Source of the DNA: Rachicladosporium sp. CCFEE 5018
Taxonomy: Eukaryota; Ascomycota; Dothideomycetes; Cladosporiales; Cladosporiaceae
NCBI GenBank assembly: GCA_002077045.2
Contig: KZ111154.1
Span: forward strand, 1-64,000
Direction: 5' to 3'
Length of the DNA stretch: 64,000 nucleotides
Part shown: piece by piece, positions 9,953-21,963 of the stretch
Layout of the letters: each line of letters starts with the position of its first letter
How positions within the stretch are numbered: position 1 is the stretch's first letter
Position numbers and translations under genes: made by a program
Notes under the pieces: generated by a model
Databases searched by the model: none
Told to the model about the DNA's origin: nothing
What the model saw: only the letters and a program-made list of their open reading frames with translations

Positions 9953-10642
9953 CATTCGCCACTGTTGACTTGGCCCGTCGGCACCTACCGGCGATGATCC
10001 AAGTCAAAGGGCAAGCGCGTGTCGGTCTTGCAACGTCACGGCTTGCCGCGCCATGGCGTCGGTACCGAAACCTGCTCCTGCTGACATGTTTGTGTTTCAC
10101 GGGGAAGAAGTTCGAATGACAGCGGGTGATTGCATTGTACCTTGCAGGCCAAGTGTCTGCCCTTGCTGCATACCTTGGTGTCCACGTGCTGGGGTTTTCT
10201 CGTTTGTCAAGGAACAGTAGACTTGTGAGAGAAAAGCGGTATGACTCGATGGGAGTTGTTTGCACGACACTCTGATGGAGCCGTGTGATCTCGTGGATCT
10301 GCCTCTTACGTGACAGTATCATGCTAGCCGAGCCGACGTGCAATTCGTGCTCGACTCACTGTGAGTCGCACTTCACAGCTGTGTCACTCCTCACGGACTA
10401 TGGCTCTCCTTTTCGGCACGCGCTGCGCGCCCTGAGCATCTGGTGAACCGCTTCAGCATTTGCAGACCTGCGTCGAGGTTCAGCGTTCAAACCTAACCCG
10501 ACTGTCGTCTCACGCTTCAGCTTCACCCCTCGTGGCCTGAAGCTTCATAGCTTAAGGTCGATCGATGTCGTTGCGTCGGCCGAGAGCTGCAGCTTTGGTG
10601 CGCTACTCGGCAACCCTCGTCATGTTCATCAGTATCGATCGC
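9953..10642. other. Intergenic, no gene seen
   Basis: This stretch lies between the Bys1-type promoter and the 3' end of LSM2. Only short unsupported frames occur. Confidence 0.5.
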
Positions 10643-11183
10643 TCACGTTCCGGCTTTCGCCTTCGCCGCAGTCTGTGATGCCTCTAAGCACACCGTTAGC
10701 GCGACATTCCAAACCCATAGTGACCATTGCAGTGCCGTACCTCTCCTCGTAGCATCCTCCAGCAGTGGTGTGTCTACGGCGTTGGCCGGCAAGTGCACAT
10801 ATCGCACCACACTCCCCCGAATGAACACATTCTTAACAGAGCTCTGCAACGGTATATCGTCAGTCTGTGTCCCGTCACTGCTTCCGGATCGGCGCCTCTT
10901 TCTACGCATCGTGCGCATGACCTACCAAGTGTGGGTACTTCAGCTCCTCCACCACGGAGATGTCATCCAGCTTGATGTTCAGGTACTGATCCACGCTCTT
11001 CAAGGTTCCGCGGATGGAGATGTCGTTCTTGAGTTCGATCGTGACTTCGTGATTGACGAGGGTCTTGAAGAAGCTGGGTGCAAGAGGGTGTCAGTGTGGG
11101 TGTACCGGGTGTACATGTGCGCAAGTGTGATCTTTGTGGGTGCGCACGGCACTAGAGGGGATAACGTACCTGAAGAACAGCAT
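10643..11183 (-). CDS. LSM2: U6 snRNA-associated Sm-like protein LSm2
   Basis: Four exons, 11183-11170, 11073-10926, 10843-10741 and 10683-10643, give 101 residues. All three introns have GT..AG borders (96, 82 and 57 bp). The tiny first exon encodes MLFF plus part of a codon. The product has the Sm1 motif (VTIELKNDISIRGTLKSVDQ, about residues 16-35), the LDDISVVEELKYPHL segment and the Sm2 motif (VFIRGSVVRYVHLP). It then ends in a short Ala/Lys tail after LLEDATRREA. This matches LSm2 across its length. LSm2 is a subunit of the cytoplasmic LSm1-7 ring (mRNA decapping and decay) and of the nuclear LSm2-8 ring that binds the U6 snRNA 3' end. The choice of the last intron acceptor is set by the conserved RREA sequence. 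Confidence 0.95.
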
Positions 11184-11750
11184 GATAGCGGTGAAAGATC
11201 AGAATTGCTACCGAGAGCTGCGCGGCATAGTCGTGTGTTGTGTTATGAGGACATATGATATGGGCAAGCCAAGTTCAAGCAAACTGAAGTGACGCTCGAA
11301 AGCAACGTCACGTGCCGTCCAGAACAATTGATACAGTCAAGAGCTGATCGAATGAAGCGAAAGTACGACATGATGATCTGATTAAGCAATCGCCATTCCT
11401 GTAGAGTTCAGGTAATTTACATTCAAAGTGTGTATCGATATGCGCAAATTAAAGCATAGGGTATCTCGCATAGCAAATCAATGCCATCTCTCCCGCAACG
11501 TCCCCAAGTACAGAATGTGTACCAACTCACGGATGCCAGCATCGATGCTCAAGCATCCTGTATCTCAGAAGAACCAGCGTCGTTGCTCACCACGGCCTGT
11601 CTTGCTTGAAACAAGGCTGATACGCCTCTTCAGTTTCTCAGGCTTCCTCCCCTGCACACCAGCACTGGAGGGAGTCAATACACCGCTCACTTTGACTCGT
11701 GTGGAATATATGATGCTGTATAGATAGTGCAAGAATCCAGGCGTCCGAGC
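11184..11750. other. Intergenic between LSM2 start and ABC transporter end
   Basis: This spacer holds the LSM2 promoter and the ABC gene terminator region. No gene is supported. Confidence 0.5.
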
Positions 11751-14665
11751 TCACCGCTGTCTGTTCCGATCCATGAAGATCAGCCCAAGGTATGCGATAG
11801 CGCGATACACGCAGCCGATCACAAAGAGCATCCTGAGATATCGTTAGCTGGTCCCCAGGCCCTCCCTCAGCACTCTCTGCACTCACAAAATATCCAGACT
11901 GAACTGCCCCAATGTATAGCCAACAGCCTTGGCCGCAACGTCCAGATCATACAAGTATCCCAGCGGCAGCACATTCTGACTGAAGTACGCCTCGGTAAAC
12001 CACACGCCAGGACTCAACCGCCAAAGCCACTCAAGATGCCATTGCTTCACCTTGCTCAGCGGCGGCGCAACACCACCCAGAATCCCAATGACGAGACTCG
12101 CCAGCACAGCAAGCAGTGGCCCGTTCTCGCGTTTGACGACCATAGCGACGAAAGATGCGAGCCCGTAGATGCACCAGAAGTACATCAGGTTCGCGGCGTA
12201 CATGTCCACGAAGCTGATCAGTGGAGTTGCCAGGATGCCAAGGAAGACGGTGAAGTGGAGACTGCTCAGCGCAACGCGAGGGATGGTCGAGAGTAGCTTG
12301 CCAACGTAGTATGCACTTCGACTATGCCCTGAAGCGGTCTCGCGCCAGTAGATCATCTTCTCCTCGCCGAAGACCCAGAATCCCGGTGCGCTAGCCGCAA
12401 GACCAATTGCCATGCCGCCTAGTAAGCCAATTTGAGGCGTGCTTTGGTAGTCGACTGCGCTGCTCAAGATCGTGAACGGCGGATGATACAGTCCTTGGAA
12501 CAGATGACCACTAGCCGCAAAAGCCGAGAGTCCGATGATCGAACCCGCCAGACCTCCGACACCAATCTCGAAGAAGAAGGAGCTGCTATTACGGACCTGC
12601 TGCGTCATGGCACGTTTCCAGCAGTAGTAGACTTGCGCGAACCAGGTCGCGCCACGGGCTTGCATGGTGCGGTAGAGCTCGTTCTCCTGTTCGACTGTGC
12701 TGTTGATGGACTGCATGCTGACTCGTCGACTGTGGCCTCTCGATTGTGGTGTTCCGTCATAGCCAACCGAAAGGTGTTTCGTGAAGACACCGTACTGGCC
12801 TCGCTGCTTCCATTCGTCGATCAGGTATTGTACACCAAGGTCTCGCCGCTTGCGGCCGATGGCATACTGTGTGCCATCGCCCGTCGCGATATCGATCAAT
12901 GTGTCTGCTGGATTTGCTCTTTGTGGGAACGAGTAGCCCAGACCCTCGAAGTAGCTCTGCACATCTTCGGTCGCGCCGCTGTACACACTTCGTCCTTGCG
13001 ATAGCAGGAGTAACTGATCGAAGCCGTAGAAGATCTGCTCTCGCGGCTGGTGGATGATCGCAATCACAGTAACGCCGAGCTGGCTGATGGCTTTTAGCAA
13101 TCGCATAATCGATGCTGCACTTGTGGAGTCCAGTCCAGACGTCGGCTCGTCCAGGAAGATCGCCATAGGAGCCGCTGCAAGCTCGACTCCGATGTTCACA
13201 CGTTTACGTTGGCCGCCCGAGATCACCGGGTTCAATGCATCGCCCACTCGAGAGTGCTGCACATGCGCAAGCTGGAGGCAAGCGATGAGCGAATCGACAT
13301 GCTCCTGGATGTCTCGGTCCCTCCACCTAGCAGGCAGTCGACACCTTGCCGAATGCAGGATGTTCTCCCTGACCGTAAGTTCCGGAAAGATCACATCGTC
13401 TTGCGGCACATATCCAATCAGCTTCTTGTACTTGCTCATATCCTTCACCCAGCCATTGATCTTGACCACTCCGCCTGTATGACTAGCCTTGCCCATCAGA
13501 ACATTCAAGAATGTACTCTTGCCTGCTCCGGATCCGCCCATGACACCCCACATTGACCCTCGCGGCATTGTCCCAGTGACTTCTTGCAGTATTCTCTTAC
13601 CTTTCGCAGTCTCGAACATGAGGTTCTCGAAGTCGAAGCTCAGTCCAATCGACTTCATCTCGATAGTCTTGCTCATCGATCGTATGAAGCGCTGGAAATC
13701 GGGACTGTTCTGGTAGTCGTTCTCAATCTGATCGTCGCTGTAGGTGGAGATATTGTCGTCGTCTACGAAGCCGTCGAGGTTATCTGCGCGACCACTAGCT
13801 CGTCGCGTATGTGCCATGTATGCTGGTCGTGGTGAAGGTGCTCGTAGGGACGCAGCTGGCGATTGCGCACGGGAAGAGATTGATACTCGTGGTGAACTTC
13901 CTCCCATCCTTCCGCCGCTCCGCAACAGCTCGATGTCTTCGCCTCGTTTCTCATCGTGCTGTGCTCTCACGACATCATACGCTTTGGGTCTGCTCTTTCT
14001 CCACTTGCTGATCCCGAACCCAATAGCTACCAGCACCCCCAGAACCACATCCACAAAGATCGTGACGTACAGAGGGACCAGCACGACCTGACGGTTAGTC
14101 GTAGCCGGACATAGCGATCCCCAGTTGCAATCGAACGGAGCTCTTGATCCAGATGGGCAGAAAGTGCCTGCTTTGCAGGGTATCTCTTGCTTCCCACCTG
14201 GCGGACAGTGATGGCCGTTCGCGCAGATCTTGGGCTCGAGAACGCCTTGCGGGTTGCAAGTTCCCTTAACGGTGCGTATCGCCTGACATTGCTCGGTAGG
14301 GTGGCAGAATTGCGGAGGGTGATCGTTGTTGGAATCCGGGCCTGCCGAGTGAGTGATCAGTGCTATGTGCTGCACTCATTGCATGACTACGTAAAACACC
14401 TACAGTGGAAGCCTGGTAGGCAGGTATCATTCATCGCCAACGCTACAGGAAGCGCGCCTTGCCGGTAACATCCTGTGACCGTGTAGTTGAGGGAGTAGGA
14501 GTATAGGTCGAAGTCGAGCGACTGCATGTTCCCGCCAAAGGAGTCGAGTAAGCCCTCATTGTCGCGGTGGAGTTCGTCTAGGGCTGCGCTTTGCGATGGT
14601 GTCAAGGATATAGATGTGACTGTCGGTAAGATGATGCCGCTGAGCGTGGGAAGGGTGATGGACAT
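11751..14665 (-). CDS. ABCG (WHITE) half-transporter with Cys-rich N-domain, ABCG24/28-like
   Basis: Exons 14665-14404, 14341-11887 and 11832-11751 give about 932 residues in an exact codon count. An extracellular N-terminal region rich in Cys (FCHPTEQC, HHCPPGG, GTFCPSG, LCPATT) is followed by one membrane helix, then a Ser/Arg-rich cytosolic linker. The ABC domain comes next, with Walker A GGSGAGKST (about residue 355), Q-loop YVPQDD, signature ISGGQRKR and Walker B IFLDEPTSGLD, followed by an ABC2 membrane domain of about six helices. The final exon restores the last helix and the tail FMDRNRQR. Order NBD-TMD is that of the ABCG family; the Cys-rich front end is the mark of the ABCG24/28-like group, whose substrates in fungi are unknown. 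The true start is uncertain. ATG 14665 gives no signal peptide, while a hydrophobic signal-like stretch lies just upstream (about 14745-14840) in another frame without an ATG. A further 5' exon is therefore likely. Confidence 0.85.
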
Positions 14666-15595
14666 GCTGCGCGATAGTGATGCCTTGTCGGCGTGATGGA
14701 ATTGATTGATGGAAAGACTGGACACTACTGTCGCGTAATAAGAACGAGATGTTACTCGACACCAGTGCTTGCCCGCGAAGAGGAGACAAGACGAGGAAAA
14801 GAGAAATCGCTACACGAGCGGTGCTTGCCTGAGCTGTCACTAGAGTCGGACGAGGAAAGCATCACAATCCAGCTCACATGGCAAGCCTCCGGATAAGGCT
14901 ACATGATAGCTTGAGGTGTACGTAGGATCAAAAAGCATAGCCTTCCTGCGGTGTTCAAATCACCGCAGCCACCAGATCCTTCGACGGATGCGGGCAAGCT
15001 CAGCCTCACACAGAAAGTCCGCCATTGGGCGCGCACTAAAAGTCGAAAGGAAAGGAGGGTCTCGTAGGAGCCAATCCAGACGGAATGATCAAGGCACAGT
15101 GGTGTCGTTGATGAGTTGAGTAGAAGACGGATGTTCGGTAGTGAAGTCCAACAAGTCACCACGCGGCAGAGCTCGTCTGAGGTGCATGACTAATCTGGCA
15201 AGATACTTCCACTTACACGCACCGTGAAACAGATACGTTTTACAATAATCTCGATCGAATCTTCCATGTGGACAGCCTGCTGCACTAAATCTCTTGCACG
15301 CCTCGACATGAAGTGCGATGAGAGCGGCAACAGCAAACAGTGCAGCAGCAACCTTGGTTCCTAGTGTTACGCTGGTTTGCTGCAATCCGGCTGTCTCTCA
15401 CATGCAACTAGCCGAGTGACACATCTTGGAGACTGGAGATCGTCCCAATCGCTATGATTAACGACTCGATCGAGACTCGCAAGCAGCGTGACGTTTCGGT
15501 CCTGGTATCATGCCGATTATAGATGCCATACGTAGCGGTAGGCGCTACTGCTCCTCATTCTCAGCGTACACAAAATTCGCGCCTACGTATTCAAG
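14666..15595. other. Spacer with two signal-peptide-like frames lacking ATG
   Basis: Near 14745-14840 the minus strand can encode a hydrophobic stretch (VAISLFLVLSPLRGQALV) that may be the missing leader of the ABC transporter. Near 15190-15385 another minus-strand frame reads like a leader followed by a small cysteine-containing peptide (VAAALFAVAALIALHVEACK, then four more Cys/Lys-rich turns), but it starts with TTG and has no ATG. Neither can be annotated as a gene on present evidence. Confidence 0.3.
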
Positions 15596-16360
15596 TCAGC
15601 TCTCTTTCTCCCCCCTTGCCCTGTTCTCGACAACAGCGAACTTACCAACCACTTCCAACCCGTTCTCCTCAGCCCATTCCCTCCACCCCGTCCTCTCACC
15701 CTCATACCCCCAGTGCCGTCTCTCCTTCGGCTTGCTCAAATGCAGCGCCTTCGTCGTCCCGTTCCTCGGAGTCAGCGCAACAAACACATACCTATGCCTC
15801 CCAGTCTTAGGCGGCGGACCAGGAGGTTTGTAGGGCATGATGTCCACTACATCTTTGCTGAACCCGGATGAACTTGAGGTGTCAGGGTGCATGAGCTGGA
15901 TGTTAGTAGCTAGCCAGTGACAGACTTGACTCCACTTTGGATTGTCTCTGGAGGGCGCGTCGGGGTCGGTCAGGGCGAGAGTGAGTTGCGAGTGCTTCGC
16001 ACGCTTCGTAGTTGCAAGGGAGAGACCAGGTGTGAAGTCGATGAACTGCACGTCCGGCGGGTTTTGGACATCGGAGACCGAGACAAGGTTCCCTACTTCA
16101 GCCGTGGCGTTCTCCCAGAAAATGCTGAGCGTGAGTCTGGGGACGAACGGGTCAAGAATGTCGGGGATGATGCCAGCTTTCGTCAGACTGCGTTGCATGA
16201 GCAAGGCTAGTGTCCGTGGAAGAGCTTCGAGCACTCACATATCGATCAAGTCAGCCTTCCCATGGTCACGGTCAAGTGGGCTTTGTTCGGGTTGGACCTG
16301 TACAGCCGAGACTACGACACAGAAGACAGTGGCGAGCAGAGAGTACTTGGTGAAGCGCAT
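15596..16360 (-). CDS. Secreted phosphatidylethanolamine-binding protein (PEBP)
   Basis: Two exons, 16360-16239 and 16187-15596, encode 237 residues; the 51-bp intron is GTGAGT..CGCAG. The first exon carries a signal peptide (MRFTKYSLLATVFCVVVSAV). The PEBP fold follows, with the ligand-pocket signature TDPDAPSRDNPKWSQVCHW (about residues 120-138) and the second conserved block GRHRYVFVAL. PEBP proteins bind phospholipid head groups or anions, and the yeast member Tfs1 inhibits carboxypeptidase Y. The signal peptide puts this copy in the secretory pathway, either extracellular or vacuolar, where a protease-inhibitor role would be sensible. That role is inference. The C-terminus ends in a charged tail (NRARGEKES). 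Fungal PEBPs with leaders are known, so this is not novel by itself. Confidence 0.85.
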
Positions 16361-16815
16361 TGTGATCGGGCCCGAACCAAAAGTCGACTCATTCGTTCAT
16401 TGTGACCGCTCCGTGGCCCATGGACTTCAGCGAGTCGAAGAACGAAGGTCGGTAATGGAAGAGCTCGCGTGCTCTCCTGCGAGCCCCACTAGATTGCCGC
16501 CGATCGCTGCAGCTCTCCAACATATCGATATACAACCAATTTGGGAATGCGCGGATTGTTTGGCGGGATTTATATCTCATTCGTCTATTTTCTACTTTCA
16601 TAACCAAGGTATCAGTAATGTAAGCAAGCACGTCACACTAATCCCGCATCCCCTCCAGCAACCCCAGAAAAGTAGTCCGCCGCCAGCATGTGCTCATGTA
16701 TGACATGCTGCAGGGTATCATAATCAGATCGAACGCCATGTCCCAGACGCCTCGCTTGCTCGCTCGCTCGCTGTGCAGTGTAGAAATCGCGATGCTCAGA
16801 CCAGTGTCCCAGCTC
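16361..16815. other. Intergenic, no gene seen
   Basis: This 455-bp spacer lies between the PEBP promoter and the end of the isochorismatase-fold gene. Confidence 0.5.
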
Positions 16816-18026
16816 TCAAGTCATTTTCTTGTTCTCCTTGTTCTCGTCCCCGCCCAGCTCGACTTCAACTTCATCTGGTGTGCAGTCCACGAACTCATCA
16901 TCGCTCATTTCCTCGTCCTCCAGCCCATCCACTGGCCTCCACTCCGCGCTCTCCGGCGGTGTAGCAAGCTGCTCCGGATCCTTCGCCGCTTTCTTGGCCT
17001 TGAGGATGCTCTCAGCCCCGCAGAAGATATCCGAATCCGTGACAAAGCCCATGTTGGTCGCAATGTTGTAATCGCAGACCTCCTTCGCGCCCAGTCCGGT
17101 CATAGTTGCTGCACAGTCGCCGAGCAAGATACAGTCCCAGCCCCAGGAGTAGGCGTCTGTGAGGGTACCGAGGAGGCATTGATCGGTGTTGACGCCTGTG
17201 TATTATTAGCGACTGCCGATCCTCCAATGTCACTACAGTACGACTCACCTGCAAACAGCAGCGTCTTCATCTTACTCGCCCTCAACCACTTATGCATCGG
17301 CAGCTCCGGACTCCACAGTCCACTCATCCTCGCTTTGTCGAACCTCAAGTCTCCCTCCGTCATATGCTCCTTGAACGGCTCGTAGATATCCGCGTTCCAC
17401 GTCCCCTTGAGCAGACACCTTTCGCCACGATGCGCTTCGGGCACCTGATCGTCCGGCAACGGCTTGCCCAGTCCGACATGCCACCCTCCGCCTCGCTCAT
17501 GTGCCATAGCCTTATTGAAGCCGCGAGTGACGGCCGGAGGCATGACCTTGAGGTCCTGATCATCGATCCCCCAGTTCAGCCAGCAGACTTGCACACTCTC
17601 TTCGCGGCACTTGGCCAGCACTCGGAGGAGGGGTTCGACGGTCTTGATACCCTCGCTGTGGTCGCGGATAGAAGGGTGAACGAAGTAATTCTGCATATCG
17701 ATAATAATGAGCATCGTGCTCGCCGGGTCAATCAAGATCCCACGGTGATTGCGAATACCATCGTCAGCATTCAAGACCAGCTTCTTCTCACTACCGCGCG
17801 AGAGATCAAACTGCTTCGTCTTGTCGCTGTAGAACCACTGGTCGTCGCCGCCTGTGAAGCTAGTCAGTACGCGTGGCCGGAGGGTTGCGGAAAGCGCAGG
17901 GTGAGGTTGGAGGACTTGGTCAGTACCGAAGGCGACGTGGTCATCGGCATCGTGCTCGACATTGAGGTCTATTTCTCGAAGGATTACGTGGTTGATGTGT
18001 TCGATCTCCGTTGCAGACGGAGCCAT
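16816..18026 (-). CDS. Isochorismatase-fold cysteine hydrolase
   Basis: Exons 18026-17249 and 17195-16816 give 385 residues. The 53-bp intron is GTGAGT..ACACAG. The catalytic triad of the family is visible: Asp in MLIIIDMQNYFVHP (about residue 110), Lys in CLLKGTWNADIYEP, and the nucleophile Cys in AGVNTDQCLLGTL, whose codons are brought together by the splice. A long N-terminal extension (about 95 residues) and an acidic C-terminal tail (DEEMSDDEF, VEVELGGDENKEN) flank the core. Relatives hydrolyse isochorismate, nicotinamide, ureidoacrylate or N-carbamoyl compounds, and the sequence alone does not tell which. Fungal homologues of this long type are usually annotated only as isochorismatase family. 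No neighbouring pathway gene narrows the substrate. Confidence 0.85.
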
Positions 18027-19066
18027 TCAGGCGTGGATGCTGTGGGTGGTGTTGGTGTTGGTGAGGTCTCGTGGGAAGTTTGTTACGTGCGCGTCTTCGC
18101 TATGGTGAGAATGATAGAAGGTGGCGGTGTTGTTGAGTGGTTGTCAGTAAGCGTGTCGCGTGCCCCTCTCTTGTTGGGAAATTTGGTAGAGTGCGGGAGA
18201 GGCAGCGCTCGCGTGGATGTTTAAGCTTTATATGCAAGGGCGAGTGAGGCGAAGATGTGGTGAACTGGAGTCGAAGCAAACAAAGAAACGGTCAAAGAAT
18301 GAAGGAGAGCAGTGTCGGCCTTATCTGTTGTGCACCTCGTGATACCACATGGCCTGACTGGCATTCCCTCCGAAAGTCATAGTCAGCAATCGCCAAGGGC
18401 ACTGATAAGCATCCAGTGTGACTGTAACAACAATGTCGCAGTGAAGATACGAGAGACTTCGGGTGATGTTGGGAGTGACAGGAAAGGAATATGTAGCTGA
18501 ATTGACTATATGCGCCGCCCTTGCAGTAGTCGAGCCGTGGTCAAGCACGCGACTGCGCCCGTCACCGAGACGTGCATGCGCGAGAACAAGGCGAGGTTGA
18601 GGAACTGGGTACTGTATTGTAAAGTAGCTGCAGATGCGTACCTGTGTACAAGATGCTCCGCAGGCTCCAGACCACAGCCACGAATGCATTATACAATGCT
18701 CATCATCGGCACGTGCGAGGCGTTCACCCTCGGGTTCGACCGCCGCAACGGCCGACGAGCGTGGTGAAGTCTGTTTGGGAGTTGGACAACACTGCAGAAC
18801 TGTTGGTTGCGCTGGCTGTACAGGCTCGTAGCTGCAGCACAACGTGCCCATCATCGACTGTACCATCATCGCTATCTTTGCGGCACTTCGACTGTTCCCA
18901 GGTGACTCCTAGAGGCAGAAGTGGACAGCTGGACGCGACACGCTTGAAGGGAGGGGAGGGGGTCTGCCTTGTATTCGATAGAAACCTTTGTACAGCGCAA
19001 GAGACGATAGCCTGCATCGAGGCCGCGGAACGGTAGAAGTGCCGTCCAAGTCAACGCCGCGCAAAC
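18027..19066. other. Intergenic, about 1 kb, no supported gene
   Basis: A 182-codon minus-strand frame (18321-18869) starts with ATG. It has no recognisable domain, mixed composition and many Cys and Trp typical of chance frames, so I do not annotate it. The spacer probably holds two divergent promoters, for the isochorismatase-fold gene and DNM1. Confidence 0.5.
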
Positions 19067-21542
19067 ATGGCAGCACTTGGGGAAGATCTGCTGGGGGTGG
19101 TCAATAAGCTCCAGGACCTGGTCTTCAACACTATCGGGAACGATTCGCTGGACTTGCCTCAGATTGTGCGCGCATCTGCTACAACATCTATATGCACCTT
19201 ACTGACAACAGCTATAGGTTGTCGTCGGATCCCAATCAGCCGGCAAGTCATCAGTACTCGAGAACATCGTCGGCCGCGACTTTCTCCCCCGCGGCAGTGG
19301 CATAGTCACAAGGAGACCACTCATCCTACAGCTCATCAATGTCCCTTCCGAGCGACACGACAGACGAGGTGGCGATGAAGTCCACGTTCCACACACACCT
19401 GCATCAGTGGCCGGGCAAGATGAATGGGCCGAATTCAACCACATGCCTGGACGCAAGTTCTATGACTTCCAGCAGGTCAAGAGCGAGATTGAGAACGAGA
19501 CGAACCGCATAGCTGGAGGCAACAAGGGGATCAACAGACAACCCATCAACCTCAAGATCTATTCGCCGCATGTTTTGAGCTTGACTTTGGTGGATCTGCC
19601 TGGGTTGACGAAAGTCCCCATCGGAGACCAACCTACAGACATTGAGAAGCAGACGCGCAATCTGATCTCCGAATACATCGCTAAGCCGAACAGCATCGTT
19701 CTCGCAGTCTCGCCTGCAAACGTGGACATTGTCAATTCGGAAGCTCTCAAGCTTGCCCGGCATGTCGATCCCATGGGTAGGCGCACAATCGGCGTGCTCA
19801 CCAAGATTGACCTCATGGACCACGGCACAAACGCGCTCGATATTCTCTCTGGCCGAGTATATCCTCTCAAGCTTGGCTTCATTGGCGTGGTCAACCGCTC
19901 CCAACAGGACATACAAGGCAACAAAGATCTGTCCGCAGCCCTTGCGTCGGAGCGCGAGTTCTTCCGCATGCACCCAGCATACCGGAACATGGCGACTCGA
20001 TGTGGCACGCAGTATTTGGCTAAGACACTGAACACGACCCTCATGTCCCACATCCGCGAGCGGCTGCCCGACATCAAAGCGCGATTGAACACACTCATGG
20101 GTCAGACACAGCAAGAACTTGCATCATATGGCGATGTAAAGTTCACTGGCAAAGAGCACCGTGGTTCTCTCATCCTCCAACTCATGACGCGATTCGCAAC
20201 ATCATTCATCTCCTCCATTGACGGTACCAGCTCGGAGATAAGCACGAAAGAACTTTGTGGCGGCGCGCGCATCTACTACATCTTCAACTCAGTCTTCGGC
20301 AATAGCCTTGAATCGATCGAGCCAACCCAGAACCTATCAGTCTCCGACATCCGCACCGCTATCCGTAACTCCACCGGACCGCGACCCTCGCTCTTCGTTC
20401 CCGAACTCGCCTTCGATCTTCTCGTCAAACCGCAAATCAAGCTCCTCGAGATCCCCAGCCAGCGCTGTGTAGAGCTGGTCTACGAAGAGCTGATCAAAAT
20501 CTGCCACTCCTGTGGCTCCTACGAACTTGCACGATACCCACGACTCCAAGGCAAGCTGATCGAAGTAGTCTCCGACCTCTTGCGAGAACGCCTAGGTCCC
20601 TCATCCTCGTACGTCGAATCACTGATCTCCATACAACGAGCGTACATCAACACGAATCACCCGAACTTCCTCGGCGCCGCAGCGGCAATGGCAGCAGTAA
20701 TGCACGACAAGCAAGAGCGCGAGCGGAAATCGATACAAGATGTCGAGAAGCGGAAACGAGATGTGCGAAGGAAGAAAGAGTTGAACGGCTTCCATGGACC
20801 AGAGACACCGGAGGATGACGTTGACGACGGACCCGAGTCGCAGCAGAACGCCGGCGCATTGCCAGTACGCGCAGTCGCAAGACCGAAAGAAGCACGTAGC
20901 ATGTCGCCTGCGATTGGTCGCGACGGCTACAGGATAGGACAAGCGAATGGTGTGGGCGGTGCGCAAGGTGGCGCAGGGAGGGACAGCTTCCTGAACTACT
21001 TCTTCGGCAAGGAGCATGGTCCTTCGGCTGGTCCGCTACCGCCTGCTACGGCAGCTAGTATGGCTGGCAGCAGACATGTCAGCCAAAACATCGAGCCTAG
21101 TATTGCGGCCAGCTTCCGAAGACCAGATGTGCGGACGCTGCCGACATTCGGGGATGACTATGAGGATGTGAACGGATTCGTAAGTCAACCTCTGTCCTCT
21201 CATGTTACACAGGCTAACATAGCATAGCCTCACGATGAGACGAACCCCGCCCTAACAGAGCGCGAATCCCTCGAAACCGAACTAATCCAACGCCTAATCT
21301 CCTCCTACTTCGCCATAGTCCGCGAATCGATAGCCGACCAAGTCCCCAAAGCCGTGATGCACCTGTTGGTCAACTTCAGCAAAGAAGCCGTGCAGAATCG
21401 GCTAGTAAGCGAGCTCTACAAAGAGGAGTTATGGGCTGATCTGCTGGAGGAAGACGAGGGGATCAAGGGCGAGAGGGAGAAGTGCGAGAAATTGTTGGGG
21501 ACTTATAAGGAGGCGGCGAAGATTATTGGGGAGGTGCTGTAG
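19067..21542 (+). CDS. DNM1: Dynamin-related GTPase Dnm1 (mitochondrial/peroxisomal fission)
   Basis: Exons 19067-19165, 19218-21179 and 21228-21542 give 791 residues in frame. The first intron splits the front of the GTPase domain. After splicing, the G1 motif VVVGSQSAGKSS (about residue 34), switch GSGIVTRRP, G3 DLPG and G4 LTKIDLMD are all present. The middle/stalk domain follows (ELCGGARIYYIF, TGPRPSLFVPELAFD), then a disordered B-insert containing FLNYFFG, which is diagnostic of Dnm1/Drp1 rather than Vps1. The last exon carries the GTPase effector domain (LTERESLETELIQRL, QVPKAVMHLLVN). Dnm1 assembles as helices around mitochondria and peroxisomes, recruited by Fis1 and adaptor proteins, and divides them. 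Length and motifs are typical and all key residues are intact. Confidence 0.96.
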
Positions 21543-21963
21543 GGTTTCAGAGGCTGGGAAGTGGTGGCTGTATTGATTTAGTAGGTGTGACGGCCTGGGT
21601 GTACAGTGTTGCGAGGCTCCGCTTGATCGAGCGCCTGGAATGGGGAGGGGCGTTTGTGTATACATACTACTCAGCTACAACGCAATGCAAGATGCTTGCG
21701 GGCGTACAGTACCAATTGTCGTGCTAGCATCATCGCTTGGTGAACACCTGCCAGGCCGCCACCAGCAGCCCACGTGCGTGCCATCTTGGCGTGAGCTACT
21801 TCAACCTCATCTCGTCTATGCCAGCATTTTCCTGACGATCACGCATCTCTCCAATATGACCGAACTTGCTCTCAAGAAGGGAGTAGACACAGATATACGA
21901 GACCGGCATACAGCAGTCATGTGAATACGCAAAGTGAGAGTGTCATCTCGATAGACCCTCAAG
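21543..21963. other. Intergenic, no gene seen
   Basis: This 421-bp spacer between DNM1 and the GT17 gene has the same orientation on both sides. It should hold the DNM1 terminator and the GT17 promoter. Confidence 0.5.

Noticed and set aside
15089..15385. Minus-strand frame like a small secreted Cys-containing peptide
   Set aside because: It has a convincing hydrophobic start and several cysteines but begins with TTG, and no ATG can be joined by a plausible intron.
17292..18224. 310-codon plus-strand frame over the isochorismatase-fold gene
   Set aside because: The minus strand carries the catalytic triad and a consistent splice; the plus frame is its shadow.
18321..18869. 182-codon minus-strand frame with ATG
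   Set aside because: No domain, leader or repeat; composition looks random, and it lies in a spacer between two divergent promoters.
19404..20114. Long minus-strand frame inside DNM1
   Set aside because: It is antisense to the conserved GTPase and stalk coding region and merely mirrors its codon bias. The same holds for long antisense frames in SDH1, GT17 and the disordered gene.
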